DNA from: Georgenia satyanarayanai
GTDB taxonomy: Bacteria; Actinomycetota; Actinomycetes; Actinomycetales; Actinomycetaceae
Direction of reading: 5' to 3'
NCBI RefSeq assembly: GCF_009193135.1
Contig: NZ_VUKC01000007.1
Span: 97,572 to 161,571, forward strand
Length of the DNA stretch: 64,000 bases
In this document: positions 55,401-64,000 of the stretch, one piece after another
How the letters are laid out: every line of letters begins with the position of its first letter
Position numbering within the stretch: the first letter of the stretch is position 1
The notes under the pieces: generated by a model
Seen by the model: the letters and a program-made list of their open reading frames with translations, nothing else
Told to the model about the DNA's origin: nothing
Databases searched by the model: none
Translations under genes and position numbers: made by a program

Positions 55401-57437
55401 CTGCGTTACACCTCGACGGGCACGGGCACCGTCGAGGTGCGCAAGGGCGCTGTCGACGGCGAGCTCATGGCGACGGTCGAGCTCGAGGCGACCGACGGCT
55501 GGACGAGCTCCGCCACCGCGGCCGTGAGCCCCGTCGGCGGACCCGACCCGGTGTACTTCGTCGTCACCGGTGACGCGGCCGTGGAGATCGACGAGATCCA
55601 CTTCGAGGGCCAGGGCATGTCCGCCGAGGATCCGGACCCTGACCGGGTCGAGATCCCCGTGGAGAGGGTCTCGGTCCAGATGTTCTCCCTCATCCCGTGG
55701 GTCGAGGAGGCCGGACTACCGTCGGTGCTCGCCCGGCTCGCGGAGATCGGGCTGGAGAACATCGAGCCCTTCGGCGGGAACTTCGCCGGCTACACCGCCG
55801 AGGAGTTCCGCGCGATGGTCGACCTCATCGGGCTCGACGTGCCCTCCTCGCACTACAACACGAACGAGGGCACCTTCGACGAGACGCTGGACTACGTCGA
55901 GACGCTGGGGCAGGAGTACGTCGGCTCGGGAGGGTTCGCCCAGCCGGGGATCAGCTCCTACGGGCGGGTGCTCGAGACGGCTCAGACGATGAACCGCCTC
56001 GGCCAGCGCTCGGTCGAGGCCGGCATCGGCAAGTTCTTCGGCCACAACCACGCGGTCGAGTTCACCACCGTGTACAACCACGGCGGTGAGGAGATGTCGG
56101 CGTGGGAGATCCTCGTCGAGGAGACCAACCCCGAGTACGTGACCTTCCAGCTGGACGTTGCCTGGGCCGCGCACGCCGGGGTCGACGTTCCTGCTCTCAT
56201 CGAGGAGCACGGCGACCGCATCGAGCTCCTGCACGTCAAGGACGCGACCGGTCTCGGTGAGGAGGACGGGCCGAACTTCACCAATCTCGGTGACGGTGAC
56301 GTCCCGCTCCAGGACATCCTCGCCGCGGCGGAGGAGCACGCCGAGATCGCGTACTACGTGATGGAGTACGACGTCGCCCCGGAGGGCGAGGACTTCGTCG
56401 AGACCGGGTTCGAGTACCTCACCGGCCAGGCGGCCGGCGAGGAGGGCTCGCGCCCGGTCGAGGTGACGCCCGCACCGGTGACCTTCACCGACGAGTACGG
56501 CACGGACGCCGACACCTTCACGGTGCCGCGCTCCACCGGTGTCGTCTACCTCGTCGACGGTGAGGTCGTGGCACCCGGGACGTACCCGGGCGCGGGCACG
56601 GTGACCGTCACCGCGCAGGCCGCGGAGGGCTTCGTGCTCGCCGACGGCTCGGCCACCGAGTGGAGCCACACCTTCTCGACCGAGGGTGCCCCGCCACCCG
56701 ACCGTCGGACGGCGGAGTTCCATCTGTCCAACACCTGGCGCGGCACCACCGACGTCCACTTCATGTACGGCCGGATGACCGACGAGGTGCTCATCGGTGA
56801 CTGGGACGGCGACGGCCGGGACACGATCGCGGTGCGCCGCGGCAACGTGTTCCACGTGTCCAACGCGCAGCGCGGCGGTGACGCCGACGCCGTGTTCACC
56901 TACGGCCGGCCCGGTGACGTCATCCTCGCGGGTGACTGGGACGGTGACGGCCGGGACACCTTCGCGGTGCGCCGCGGTGCGGAGTACCACGTCAAGAACA
57001 GCCTCCGGGGTGGTCCGGCCGACGTGAGCTTCACCTACGGCCGCGCGGACGACGAGGTGCTCGTCGGTGACTGGGACGGCAACGGCAACGACACCCTGGC
57101 GATCCGCCGTGGTGCGACCTACCACGTGAAGAACTCGGTCATCGGCGGCGACGCCGACGTGGTCTTCACCTACGGCCGTCCCTCGGACGTCACCCACGCG
57201 GGTGACTGGGACGGCGACGGCGTCGACACCTTCGCCATCCAGCGCGGTCGGGTCTTCCACGTGAACAACTCCCTGCGTGGCGGGGACGCGGACACGGTCC
57301 TCACCTTCGGCCGCCTCGGTGACGAGGTGTACGTCGGTGACTGGAACGGGGACGGGACCGACACCCTCGGGATCCGTCGCCCCGTCGGCGGTGCCGCCGC
57401 TGCCAAGACGATCAGCTCGCTGAGCAAGATCGGCTGA
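52419..57437 (+). CDS. Giant secreted protein: ThuA, PQQ-type sugar dehydrogenase, PKD, isomerase barrel, FG-GAP-like repeats
   Basis: 1672 aa; AAGGAGATTGCC before the GTG. Signal peptide to about residue 34 (TGAGAD). A ThuA-like domain (43-265) has VFSKTAGFRH, GGGGYAGIHAASD and HPIAWCHDYDGGRSWYTGGGH. A sugar dehydrogenase propeller (278-740) has GTCCHAGGEIDF and GFRNPFR. PKD (745-833), Ig-like and CBM6-like regions follow, then one isomerase barrel (1080-1338, GHNHAVEF), one ~78-residue domain, and five GDWDGDG-type repeats with SSLSKIG at the end. ThuA is linked to sugar-utilisation loci in other bacteria. The substrate is unknown. Confidence 0.9.
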   Translation: MVDRPTGSRGWARAAGAVLASTLVLPLAATGAGADVEPPPDDSEFSALVFSKTAGFRHGSIEEGVAAIEQLGADNGFTVDHTEDAADFTEENLADYDVVVWLSTTGDVLDDEQQAAFEQYIQGGGGYAGIHAASDTEYDWPWYGELVGAYFAGHPPGTPDGTVDVADRVHPSTAHLPFEWDRTDEWYTYDENVRGDVHVLATLDETSYDPGDLAMGSDHPIAWCHDYDGGRSWYTGGGHTEASFAEPAFLEHILGGLRTAAGVEDANCAATVASSYQKVTLVQGEQNVGEPMALAVLPNGDVLHTARDGRIFYTEGDGGTRVAGTVPVYTHDEDGMQGIAIDPNFAENRWVYAYYAPPLDTPPGDAPEWGTPEEFAAFDGYNRLSRFRLSEEGVLDLASEQEILRVEADRGTCCHAGGEIDFDAEGNLYLSTGDDTNPFASEGYTPIDEREGRNPAWDAQRSSANTNDLRGKLLRVSVLEEIPEGAEPGPGSTYEIPDGNLFAPGTELTRPEIYGMGFRNPFRFAVDKETGWVHLGDYGPDAGSADPDRGPGGQVEFNLIKEPGNYGWPYCHGDNDAYIDYEFPPQGEPAGSGESGEAFDCDNPVNESPNNTGLTELPPAIPAWLPYDGGSVPDLGDGSESPMGGPTYRYDPELDSDRKWPEYWDGKTLNYEWGRDWIREFVIDDDGGLVDIVPSLDWLEPSTPMAVEFGPDGALYVLDYGSGGFFSGAWDSAVYRVDYVADSPNPVARIETSTNNGQPPLTVEFDGTGSTDPQEMPLSYAWDFDNDGEIDSTEPTASFTYETAGVFTARLTVSAGEGEELRTGTITTNVIVGNTAPEVTLELPVDGGIFSFGDEVPFRVTVTDVEDGEIDCSRVRVEYILGHDEHGHPLSSATGCEGTITTPRDEGHGLDANVFGVINASYTDLGAEDLPALSADDEAVLRLRHQQAEFFTEGEGVEVVDREGAGGGSAVGEAGDGDWISFAPMDLTNIDGVSLRYTSTGTGTVEVRKGAVDGELMATVELEATDGWTSSATAAVSPVGGPDPVYFVVTGDAAVEIDEIHFEGQGMSAEDPDPDRVEIPVERVSVQMFSLIPWVEEAGLPSVLARLAEIGLENIEPFGGNFAGYTAEEFRAMVDLIGLDVPSSHYNTNEGTFDETLDYVETLGQEYVGSGGFAQPGISSYGRVLETAQTMNRLGQRSVEAGIGKFFGHNHAVEFTTVYNHGGEEMSAWEILVEETNPEYVTFQLDVAWAAHAGVDVPALIEEHGDRIELLHVKDATGLGEEDGPNFTNLGDGDVPLQDILAAAEEHAEIAYYVMEYDVAPEGEDFVETGFEYLTGQAAGEEGSRPVEVTPAPVTFTDEYGTDADTFTVPRSTGVVYLVDGEVVAPGTYPGAGTVTVTAQAAEGFVLADGSATEWSHTFSTEGAPPPDRRTAEFHLSNTWRGTTDVHFMYGRMTDEVLIGDWDGDGRDTIAVRRGNVFHVSNAQRGGDADAVFTYGRPGDVILAGDWDGDGRDTFAVRRGAEYHVKNSLRGGPADVSFTYGRADDEVLVGDWDGNGNDTLAIRRGATYHVKNSVIGGDADVVFTYGRPSDVTHAGDWDGDGVDTFAIQRGRVFHVNNSLRGGDADTVLTFGRLGDEVYVGDWNGDGTDTLGIRRPVGGAAAAKTISSLSKIG

Positions 57438-57452
57438 TCCGAGAGCTGGGCC

Positions 57453-57487
57453 CAGGGCCCCGCAGCCGTCCCGGCTGCGGGGCCCTG
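57453..57487 (+). terminator. Terminator after the ThuA gene
   Basis: CAGGGCCCCGCAGCCG and CGGCTGCGGGGCCCTG pair over 16 bp with a 3-nt loop, 15 nt after the stop. Confidence 0.85.
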
Positions 57488-57556
57488 CGCCGTGTCCCGG
57501 CTCCTCCGAAAGGACGAGAGGGTCGCCGATCACCAGACCTCGGCTACCGACTTTTG

Positions 57557-57611
57557 TTGACCTGCACGCAAAACTGACCCTAGGCTGTGACCGCCTGTGA
57601 TCTAACGCACA
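57557..57611 (+). promoter_or_regulatory. Promoter with downstream palindromic operator
   Basis: -35 TTGACC (57557-57562), 18-nt spacer, -10 TAGGCT (57581-57586), 9 nt, then TGTGATCTAACGCACA (57596-57611), the closest of the three to a CRP/GlxR site. ACCGACTTTTG upstream is shared with the gene at 41872. A CCGGCC-GACA-GGCCGG hairpin (57655-57670) lies in the leader. Confidence 0.65.
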
Positions 57612-57696
57612 CGGCCTGGCTCCCCGCACCGATGCGAGGACGCCGGGCCTGGCACCGGCCGACAGGCCGGACGTGTCCACGATTCGAGGAGGAAGC

Positions 57697-60600
57697 GTGA
57701 CCAGACGACCGATGGGCGGGCGGTGGTGGGCCCGAGGCGCGAGCACGGTGCTCGCCAGCGCCCTCGTACTGCCGCTCGCCGTGAGCGGCGCCAATGCAGA
57801 CGTTGAACCGCCACCGACGGACGACGCGGAGTTCAGCGCGCTCGTCTTCAGCAAGACCGCCGGCTTCCGCCACAACTCGATCCCGGCGGGGATCGCCGCG
57901 ATCGAGCAGCTCGGCGAGGAGCACAACTTCTCGGTGGACGCCACCGAGGACGCCACCGACTTCACCACCGACAATCTCGCCCAGTACGACGTCGTCGTCT
58001 GGCTGTCCACGACGGGAGACGTGCTCAACGACGAGCAGCAGGCCGCCTTCGAGGAGTACATCCAGGGCGGTGGCGGTTACGCCGGCATCCACGCGGCCAG
58101 CGACACCGAGTACGACTGGCCCTGGTACGGGGAGCTCGTCGGCGCCTACTTCGCCAGCCACCCTCCCGGCACGCCGAACGCTGACGTCGCGGTCGTCGAC
58201 CAGGTCCACCCGTCCACCGCGCACCTGCCGATGAGGTGGAACCGCACCGACGAGTGGTACAACTACCGCGACAACCCGCGCGGTGACGTCCACGTCCTCG
58301 CCACGCTGGACGAGACGACCTACGCGCCCGGCAACAACGCCATGGGCACCGACCACCCCATCGCCTGGTGCCACAACCATGACGGCGGTCGGTCCTGGTA
58401 CACCGGTGGCGGCCACACCAGCGCGTCCTTCTCCGAGCCGGAGTTCGTCGAGCACATCCTCGGCGGCCTGCGCACCGCGGCGGGCGTCGAGGGGGCGGAC
58501 TGCACCGCCACCGTGGAGAGCTCCTTCGAGCAGGTGACCCTGGCACGGGGCGGGGCGACGATCGGTGAGCCGATCGCGCTCGCCGTCCTGCCGAACGGCG
58601 ACGTCCTGCACACGGCCCGCGACGGCCGGGTCTTCTACACGACCGCCGACGCCTCGACCCGCACGGCCGCGACGATCCCCGTCTACAGCCACGACGAGGA
58701 CGGTCTCCAGGGCATCGCGATCGACCCGAACTTCGAGGAGAACCGGTGGGTGTACATCTACTACGCACCCCCGCTCGACACGCCGCCGGGTGACGCGCCC
58801 GAGGACGGCACCGCCGAGCAGTTCGCCGCTTTCGAGGGGTACAACAGCCTCTCCCGCTTCCAGCTGAGCGAGGACGGCGTTCTCGACCTCGCCTCGGAGC
58901 AGGAGATCATCCGGGTGGAGGCCGACCGCGGCATCTGCTGCCACGCCGGCGGCGAGATCGACTTCGACGCCGAGGGCAACCTCTACCTGTCCACCGGCGA
59001 CGACACCAACCCCTTCGCCTCCGACGGCTACTCGCCGCTGGACGAGCGGGCCACCCGCAACCCGGCGTTCGACGCGCGTCGCACCTCGGGCAACACCAAC
59101 GACCTGCGCGGCAAGCTCATCCGGATCGACGTCCTGGACGAGATCGCCGAGGACGCAGAGCCGGGCCCGGGCAGCACGTACACCATCCCCAGCGGCAACC
59201 TCTTCGACGAGTACTCCGGGGACGCGGACCTCGTGCGCGAGGAGGTCTACGCGATGGGCTTCCGCAACCCGTTCCGCTTCGCCGTCGACAAGGAGACCGG
59301 CTGGGTCCACCTCGGTGACTACGGTCCGGACGCCGGTGCGGCGAACCCGAACCGCGGGCCGGGCGGGCAGGTGGAGTTCAACCTCATCAAGGAGCCCGGG
59401 AACTTCGGCTGGCCCTTCTGCCACGGCGCGAACGACGCGTACAACGACTACGACTTCGCCACCGGCACCTCCGGCCCGAAGTTCGACTGCGAGAACCTCG
59501 TCAACGACAGTCCGCACAACACCGGGCTGACCGAGCTCCCGCCGGCCGTGCCGGCGTGGCTGCCCTACGACGGCGGCTCCGAGCCGCAGCTCGGCTCCGG
59601 CAGCGAGTCGCCCATGGGCGGCCCGACCTACAACTACGACCCCGAGCTGGACTCGGACACCAAGTGGCCCGAGTACTACGACGGGAAGACCTTCAACTAC
59701 GAGTGGGGCCGCGGATGGATCCGTGAGTTCGTCATCGACGAGGAGGGTGGTCTTGTCGACATCGTCCCGTCCTTCGACTGGCTCGAGCTCTCGTGGCCGA
59801 TGAACGTCGAGTTCGGTCCCGACGGTGCCCTGTACGTCCTCGACTACGGGCGGAGCTGGTTCGGTGGTGACCAGTTCTCGGCGCTCTACCGCATCGACTA
59901 CGTCGGCACGCTCAACCCGGTCGCGCGCATCGAGACCTCGACGACCAACGGCGCCCTGCCGCTGACAGTCAACTTCGACGCGTCCACCTCGACCGATCCC
60001 GAGGGGTCGGACCTCACCTTCGAGTGGGACTTCGAGAACGACGGCGAGATCGACGCGACAGGTGTGACGACCTCCCACACGTTCACCGAGCCGGGCGTGC
60101 ACACCGTGCGCCTCAACGCGGTGAGCGAGGACGGCCGGGTGGGGACGGCGACCGTCAACATCACGGCGGGCAACACCGCGCCGGTCGTCGAGCTCGAGAT
60201 CCCCGAGGACGGCTCGGTCTTCTACTTCGGTGACACGGTGCCCTTCCGGGTCAACGTCACCGACGTGGAGGACGGTGACATCGACTGCGACGACGTCATC
60301 GTCGAGTACATCCTCGGCCACGACAGCCACGGGCACCCGCTCTCGCGGACCACGGGCTGCGAGGGGTCGATCGCGACGGCGGCCGACGAGGGCCACGGCC
60401 TGGACGCCAACGTCTTCGGCATCATCAACGCCCGCTACGCCGACCAGGGCGCGGACGGCGTGCCCAGCCTCACCGGTGACGACGAGGCGATGCTGCGGCT
60501 GCGCCGCCAGCAGGCGGAGTTCTACGACGACGCCTCCGGCGTCAACGTCGTCACCAAGGACGGCGCCGCCGGCGGCCGTCAGGTCGGTGACATCCACGAC

Positions 60601-63600
60601 GGAGACTGGATCTCCCTCGACCCGCTGAACTTCACGGGCATCGACGGCATCTCCTTCCGGTACTCCTCCGGCGGCGCCGGGGGCACGGTCGAGGTGCGTC
60701 AGGGAGCGGTCGACGGTCCCGTCGTCGCCTCCGTCGAGCTCGCGAGCACGGGCGGCTGGGAGACCTGGGACGTCAGCGAGACGGTCGCCGTCGACGCCGA
60801 GCCCGGCAGCGGGCCGGTGTTCTTCGTGTTCACCGGTGACACCGAGGACGCGCTGTTCGACATCGACGAGATCCGTTTCTCCGGCCGCGGAGCGGCGGAC
60901 AACGTCGCGCCGACGATCCAGGTCGAGGCCACCCCGACGTCCGGGGAGGCACCTCTCGAGGTGACCTTCACGGCGACGGCGTCCGACCCCGACGGTGACG
61001 ACGTCACCCTCACGTGGGACTTCGGCGACGGGGCCACGGGTGAGGGCGCCGAGGTGACCCACACCTACACCGAGGCCGGCACGTACACGGCGACGGTCAC
61101 GGCGACCGACGAGGGTGGAGCCGCGGCCACGGCCACGGTCACCATCACCGTCGGGGCGCCCCCGGCGCAGTGCGTCGACGTGTGGACCGACGACTTCGAC
61201 GGCGACACCCTCGACGCCGAGTCGTGGACCGTGGTCCGCAGGGACCACAACCTCCGGGTGAGCGGCGGCAGCCTCATCATGCCGACGTCGGGCACCGACA
61301 TCTACGGCACGAACAACAGCGACTCGCCCAACCTCGTCCTGCGGGACCTGCCGGACGGTCCGTTCACGGTCACCACCAAGGTGACCATGGAGGGCACCGG
61401 CGCCTACCAGCAGGCCGGGCTTCTCATCTACGGCGACGACGACAACTACGCCAAGATGGTGCTCCAGGAGCGCAGCGACAACCGGGCCGAGCGGGTGTAC
61501 CAGTTCATCCGTGAGGAGGCCGGGTCGCCGAACGAGGTCGGGGCCTCCAACAGCCCCGCCCTCGGTGCGGACTACCCCTCCACCGGGTGGGTGCGCTTCA
61601 CGAGTGACGGGGAGAACCTCAACGCGTCCTACAGCGCGGACGGGGTCACCTTTACCGAGATGTCGGAGACTAAGTCGCTCGCCGGCATCGACAACCCGCG
61701 GGTCGGTGTCTTCGCCGTCCAGGGTGGTGACCGGCCGCAGGCGCCGGTCGACGCCTCCTTCGACTTCGTGTCGATCTCGTCGGTCGACGCCTCCGGTGAG
61801 GTCGACCCGAGCGACGAGTTCAGCGGCACCGCGCTCGACGAGTGCCGCTGGGAGGTCGTGCGCCCCGACCCGGAGCACCTGCGGGTCGTCGACGGTCACC
61901 TCGAGCTGGACGCCACCCCTGGTGACATCTACGGGGGCGACAACCAGACGCCGGCCAACTTCGTGGTCCAGGACCTCGGCGACGAGGACTGGACGGTGGA
62001 GACGGTCGTCGACACCTCCGAGACCACCCGCCAGTACGAGCAGGGCGGCCTCATCGCGTACGTCGACGACGACAACTACGTCAAGCTCGACGTGCTCACG
62101 ACCAACAGCCCCGGCGCAGCGGTGTCGCGGCTGGTCGAGATCCGCAGCGAGATCGACAGCGCGGTCCAGGACCCGCAGCCGAACTCGCCGGCGATCACGG
62201 CGACGACCGTGCACCTGCGGCTCACCAAGGCGGGGGACACCTTCACCGGGTCCTACTCCGTCGACGGTGGCGAGACGTGGACCGACCTGCCGTCGGTCAC
62301 CAACGCGGGCGTCGCAGCGGACGGGCGCGTGGGTCTCTTCGCGCTCGGCGCCGCCTCACAGGAGGAGCCGACGCTCCGCTTCGACTACTTCCGCGTCCTC
62401 GGTGACGAGCCGACCGAGCCGGTGCTCGTGCCGGTGGAGAAGGTGTCGATCGGGCTGTACTCCCTCATCCCGTGGGTGAACGCGGAGGGCCTGCCCACGG
62501 TCCTCGCGCGTCTGGCCGAGATCGGGCTGGAGAACATCGAGCCCTACGGCGCGAACTTCAACGGCTACACGGCCGAGCAGTTCCGTGCCCTGGTCGACGA
62601 GATCGGCCTGCGGGTCCCCTCGTCGCACTACAACGTCGGCGAGGCGAGCTTCGACGAGACGCTCGCGTACGTCGAGACGATCGGCCAGGAGTACGTCGGG
62701 TCCGGCGGCTTCCCCGCCCCGGGCATCGGCAGCTACGAGAACACCCTGGCGACGGCCGAGGCGATGGACCGTCTCGGCGAGCGGTCCGTGGAGGCCGGGA
62801 TCGGGAAGTTCTTCGGCCACAACCACGCGGTCGAGTTCACCACCATGTACGAGCACGAGGGTGAGCAGATGTCGGCGTGGGAGATCCTCGTCGAGGAGAC
62901 GAACCCGGAGTACGTCACCTTCCAGGTGGACGTGGCCTGGGCGGCGCACGCGGGCGTGGACGTCCCGGCGCTCCTCGCGGAGCACGGGGACCGCATCGAG
63001 CTGCTCCACATCAAGGACGCCACGGGCCTCGGCGGCAGCATCGCCTTCACGAACCTCGGTGAGGGAGACGTGCCGCTGCAGGAGATCCTCGCCGCGGCGC
63101 AGGAGCACGCGGACATCGCCTACTACGTCATGGAGTACGACGTGGCGCCGCAGGGCGAGGACTTCGTCGAGACCGGGTTCGAGTACCTCACCGGCCAGCC
63201 GGCCGGCGAGGAGGGCTCCCGCCCCGTGGAGGTGACCCCCGCCGCGGTGACCTTCTCCGACCAGGAGGGCACCGAGGACGACACGTACACGGTGCCGTGG
63301 AGCCCGGGCGTGGAGTACCTCGTCGACGGCGACGTCGTCGAGCCGGGGACCGTGCAGGGCTCCGGTGAGGTGACGGTCACCGCCCGTGCTCTCGCGGGCT
63401 TCGTCATCGCGGACGGCGCGACGACGACGTGGACCCACACGTTCACCGACGGGGAGCCCGAGCCGGTGGAGGTGACGCCCGCACCGGTGACGTTCTCCGA
63501 CGAGGACGGCACCGCGGACGACACGTACACGATCCCCGCCACCACCGGCGTGGAGTACCTCGTCGACGGTGAGGTCGTGCCGGCCGGGACCTACCCGGGC

Positions 63601-64000
63601 TCCGGGACGGTCACCGTCACCGCACGTGCCCTCGAGGGTTACGTGCTCGCCGAGGGCGCGACCGCCGAGTGGGTGCACACCTTCTCCACCGATGGTGGGC
63701 CGGCGGAGCCGGTGGAGGTGACGCCGCTCGCGGTGACCTTCACCGACCGGGCCGGCTTCGCCAACGACACGTTCACGATCCCCGCGGTCGAGGGTGTGGA
63801 GTACCTGGTGGACGGTGAGGTCGTGCCGGCGGGGACCTACCCGGGTGTCGGGACCGTCGAGGTGATCGCGCGGGCGACGGAGGGCTTCGTGCTCGCCGAG
63901 GGCGCGGTGGCCGAGTGGTCCTTCACCTTCTCCACCGCCGGGCAGCCGCAGCCGGACCGTCGCACCGCGGAGTTCCACCTGTCCAACACGTGGCGCGGGT
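57697..64000 (+). CDS. Giant secreted protein, 3'-truncated: ThuA, PQQ-type sugar dehydrogenase, two PKD, two ConA-like, isomerase barrel, FG-GAP-like start
   Basis: The frame stays open to the window end (2101 codons seen). GTG follows CGAGGAGGAAGC; signal peptide to about residue 32 (SGANAD). ThuA (45-267), sugar dehydrogenase propeller (275-737, ICCHAGGEIDF, GFRNPFR), PKD, Ig-like, CBM6-like, second PKD (about 1068-1155, TWDFGDG), two concanavalin-like/DUF1349 domains (about 1157-1365 and 1368-1570), isomerase barrel (1578-1833, GHNHAVEF), three ~78-residue domains, and the first residues of the FG-GAP-like module (TAEFHLSNTWRG). It is the largest of the family. Confidence 0.88.
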   Translation, partial: MTRRPMGGRWWARGASTVLASALVLPLAVSGANADVEPPPTDDAEFSALVFSKTAGFRHNSIPAGIAAIEQLGEEHNFSVDATEDATDFTTDNLAQYDVVVWLSTTGDVLNDEQQAAFEEYIQGGGGYAGIHAASDTEYDWPWYGELVGAYFASHPPGTPNADVAVVDQVHPSTAHLPMRWNRTDEWYNYRDNPRGDVHVLATLDETTYAPGNNAMGTDHPIAWCHNHDGGRSWYTGGGHTSASFSEPEFVEHILGGLRTAAGVEGADCTATVESSFEQVTLARGGATIGEPIALAVLPNGDVLHTARDGRVFYTTADASTRTAATIPVYSHDEDGLQGIAIDPNFEENRWVYIYYAPPLDTPPGDAPEDGTAEQFAAFEGYNSLSRFQLSEDGVLDLASEQEIIRVEADRGICCHAGGEIDFDAEGNLYLSTGDDTNPFASDGYSPLDERATRNPAFDARRTSGNTNDLRGKLIRIDVLDEIAEDAEPGPGSTYTIPSGNLFDEYSGDADLVREEVYAMGFRNPFRFAVDKETGWVHLGDYGPDAGAANPNRGPGGQVEFNLIKEPGNFGWPFCHGANDAYNDYDFATGTSGPKFDCENLVNDSPHNTGLTELPPAVPAWLPYDGGSEPQLGSGSESPMGGPTYNYDPELDSDTKWPEYYDGKTFNYEWGRGWIREFVIDEEGGLVDIVPSFDWLELSWPMNVEFGPDGALYVLDYGRSWFGGDQFSALYRIDYVGTLNPVARIETSTTNGALPLTVNFDASTSTDPEGSDLTFEWDFENDGEIDATGVTTSHTFTEPGVHTVRLNAVSEDGRVGTATVNITAGNTAPVVELEIPEDGSVFYFGDTVPFRVNVTDVEDGDIDCDDVIVEYILGHDSHGHPLSRTTGCEGSIATAADEGHGLDANVFGIINARYADQGADGVPSLTGDDEAMLRLRRQQAEFYDDASGVNVVTKDGAAGGRQVGDIHDGDWISLDPLNFTGIDGISFRYSSGGAGGTVEVRQGAVDGPVVASVELASTGGWETWDVSETVAVDAEPGSGPVFFVFTGDTEDALFDIDEIRFSGRGAADNVAPTIQVEATPTSGEAPLEVTFTATASDPDGDDVTLTWDFGDGATGEGAEVTHTYTEAGTYTATVTATDEGGAAATATVTITVGAPPAQCVDVWTDDFDGDTLDAESWTVVRRDHNLRVSGGSLIMPTSGTDIYGTNNSDSPNLVLRDLPDGPFTVTTKVTMEGTGAYQQAGLLIYGDDDNYAKMVLQERSDNRAERVYQFIREEAGSPNEVGASNSPALGADYPSTGWVRFTSDGENLNASYSADGVTFTEMSETKSLAGIDNPRVGVFAVQGGDRPQAPVDASFDFVSISSVDASGEVDPSDEFSGTALDECRWEVVRPDPEHLRVVDGHLELDATPGDIYGGDNQTPANFVVQDLGDEDWTVETVVDTSETTRQYEQGGLIAYVDDDNYVKLDVLTTNSPGAAVSRLVEIRSEIDSAVQDPQPNSPAITATTVHLRLTKAGDTFTGSYSVDGGETWTDLPSVTNAGVAADGRVGLFALGAASQEEPTLRFDYFRVLGDEPTEPVLVPVEKVSIGLYSLIPWVNAEGLPTVLARLAEIGLENIEPYGANFNGYTAEQFRALVDEIGLRVPSSHYNVGEASFDETLAYVETIGQEYVGSGGFPAPGIGSYENTLATAEAMDRLGERSVEAGIGKFFGHNHAVEFTTMYEHEGEQMSAWEILVEETNPEYVTFQVDVAWAAHAGVDVPALLAEHGDRIELLHIKDATGLGGSIAFTNLGEGDVPLQEILAAAQEHADIAYYVMEYDVAPQGEDFVETGFEYLTGQPAGEEGSRPVEVTPAAVTFSDQEGTEDDTYTVPWSPGVEYLVDGDVVEPGTVQGSGEVTVTARALAGFVIADGATTTWTHTFTDGEPEPVEVTPAPVTFSDEDGTADDTYTIPATTGVEYLVDGEVVPAGTYPGSGTVTVTARALEGYVLAEGATAEWVHTFSTDGGPAEPVEVTPLAVTFTDRAGFANDTFTIPAVEGVEYLVDGEVVPAGTYPGVGTVEVIARATEGFVLAEGAVAEWSFTFSTAGQPQPDRRTAEFHLSNTWRG

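Overview
The window is very GC-rich, gene-dense DNA from an actinobacterium. It shows the usual third-position G/C bias, many GTG starts, several TAnnnT boxes 6-8 nt before a start codon (leaderless style), LytR-CpsA-Psr proteins and actinobacterial PurK/PurE. The gene content (cell-surface polysaccharide genes, secreted VCBS/FG-GAP-like proteins) suggests a Micrococcales-type free-living bacterium. I cannot name the genus from the sequence alone. I see no rRNA, tRNA, CRISPR array, transposase or phage gene.

Layout. (1) 1-3277: the 3' part of a giant secreted modular protein (carbohydrate-binding tail, DUF1080-type 3-keto-glycoside hydrolase domain, sugar isomerase/epimerase TIM barrel, four copies of a ~78-residue domain, five FG-GAP-like repeats). 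(2) 3416-9014: a two-component system, a GtrA-family membrane protein, purK-purE and galE. (3) 9109-13221: a secreted phosphodiester glycosidase/metallophosphatase fusion. (4) 13971-33150: a cell-envelope polysaccharide region with two LCP ligases, a DUF2304/glycosyltransferase pair, a wbpD-wbpE-wbpB-like trio for a 2,3-diamino-uronic sugar, ugd, rmlA/B/C/D (scattered), manA, and three more secreted FG-GAP-like proteins (a peptidoglycan amidase, a protein of unknown function and a CAP-domain protein). (5) 33214-41542: an ebo-type cluster on the minus strand, in which an inositol-3-phosphate synthase stands where EboD (3-dehydroquinate synthase) would be expected, with a divergent polyprenyl diphosphate synthase. 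(6) 41872-64000: four tandem giant secreted paralogues (the last cut by the window end) combining ThuA, PQQ-type sugar dehydrogenase, PKD, sugar isomerase TIM barrel and FG-GAP-like modules.

How it fits together. Regions 2 and 4 look like supply and attachment of nucleotide sugars (dTDP-rhamnose, UDP-glucuronate, UDP-galactose, a diacetamido-uronate, mannose) to the envelope. The paralogues of regions 1 and 6 look like an extracellular oxidative route for glycosides: oxidation by a sugar dehydrogenase, cleavage of 3-keto sugars by DUF1080 and isomerisation by a TIM barrel. All carry the same surface module. Three of the four in region 6 share one promoter-operator layout with identical spacing, so they are probably co-regulated. 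Region 5 is most simply read as a pathway that makes a cyclitol phosphate, prenylates it with a UbiA enzyme and modifies it further; the product is unknown. The two most interesting systems are the ebo-like cluster and the co-regulated secreted oxidative-glycoside family.
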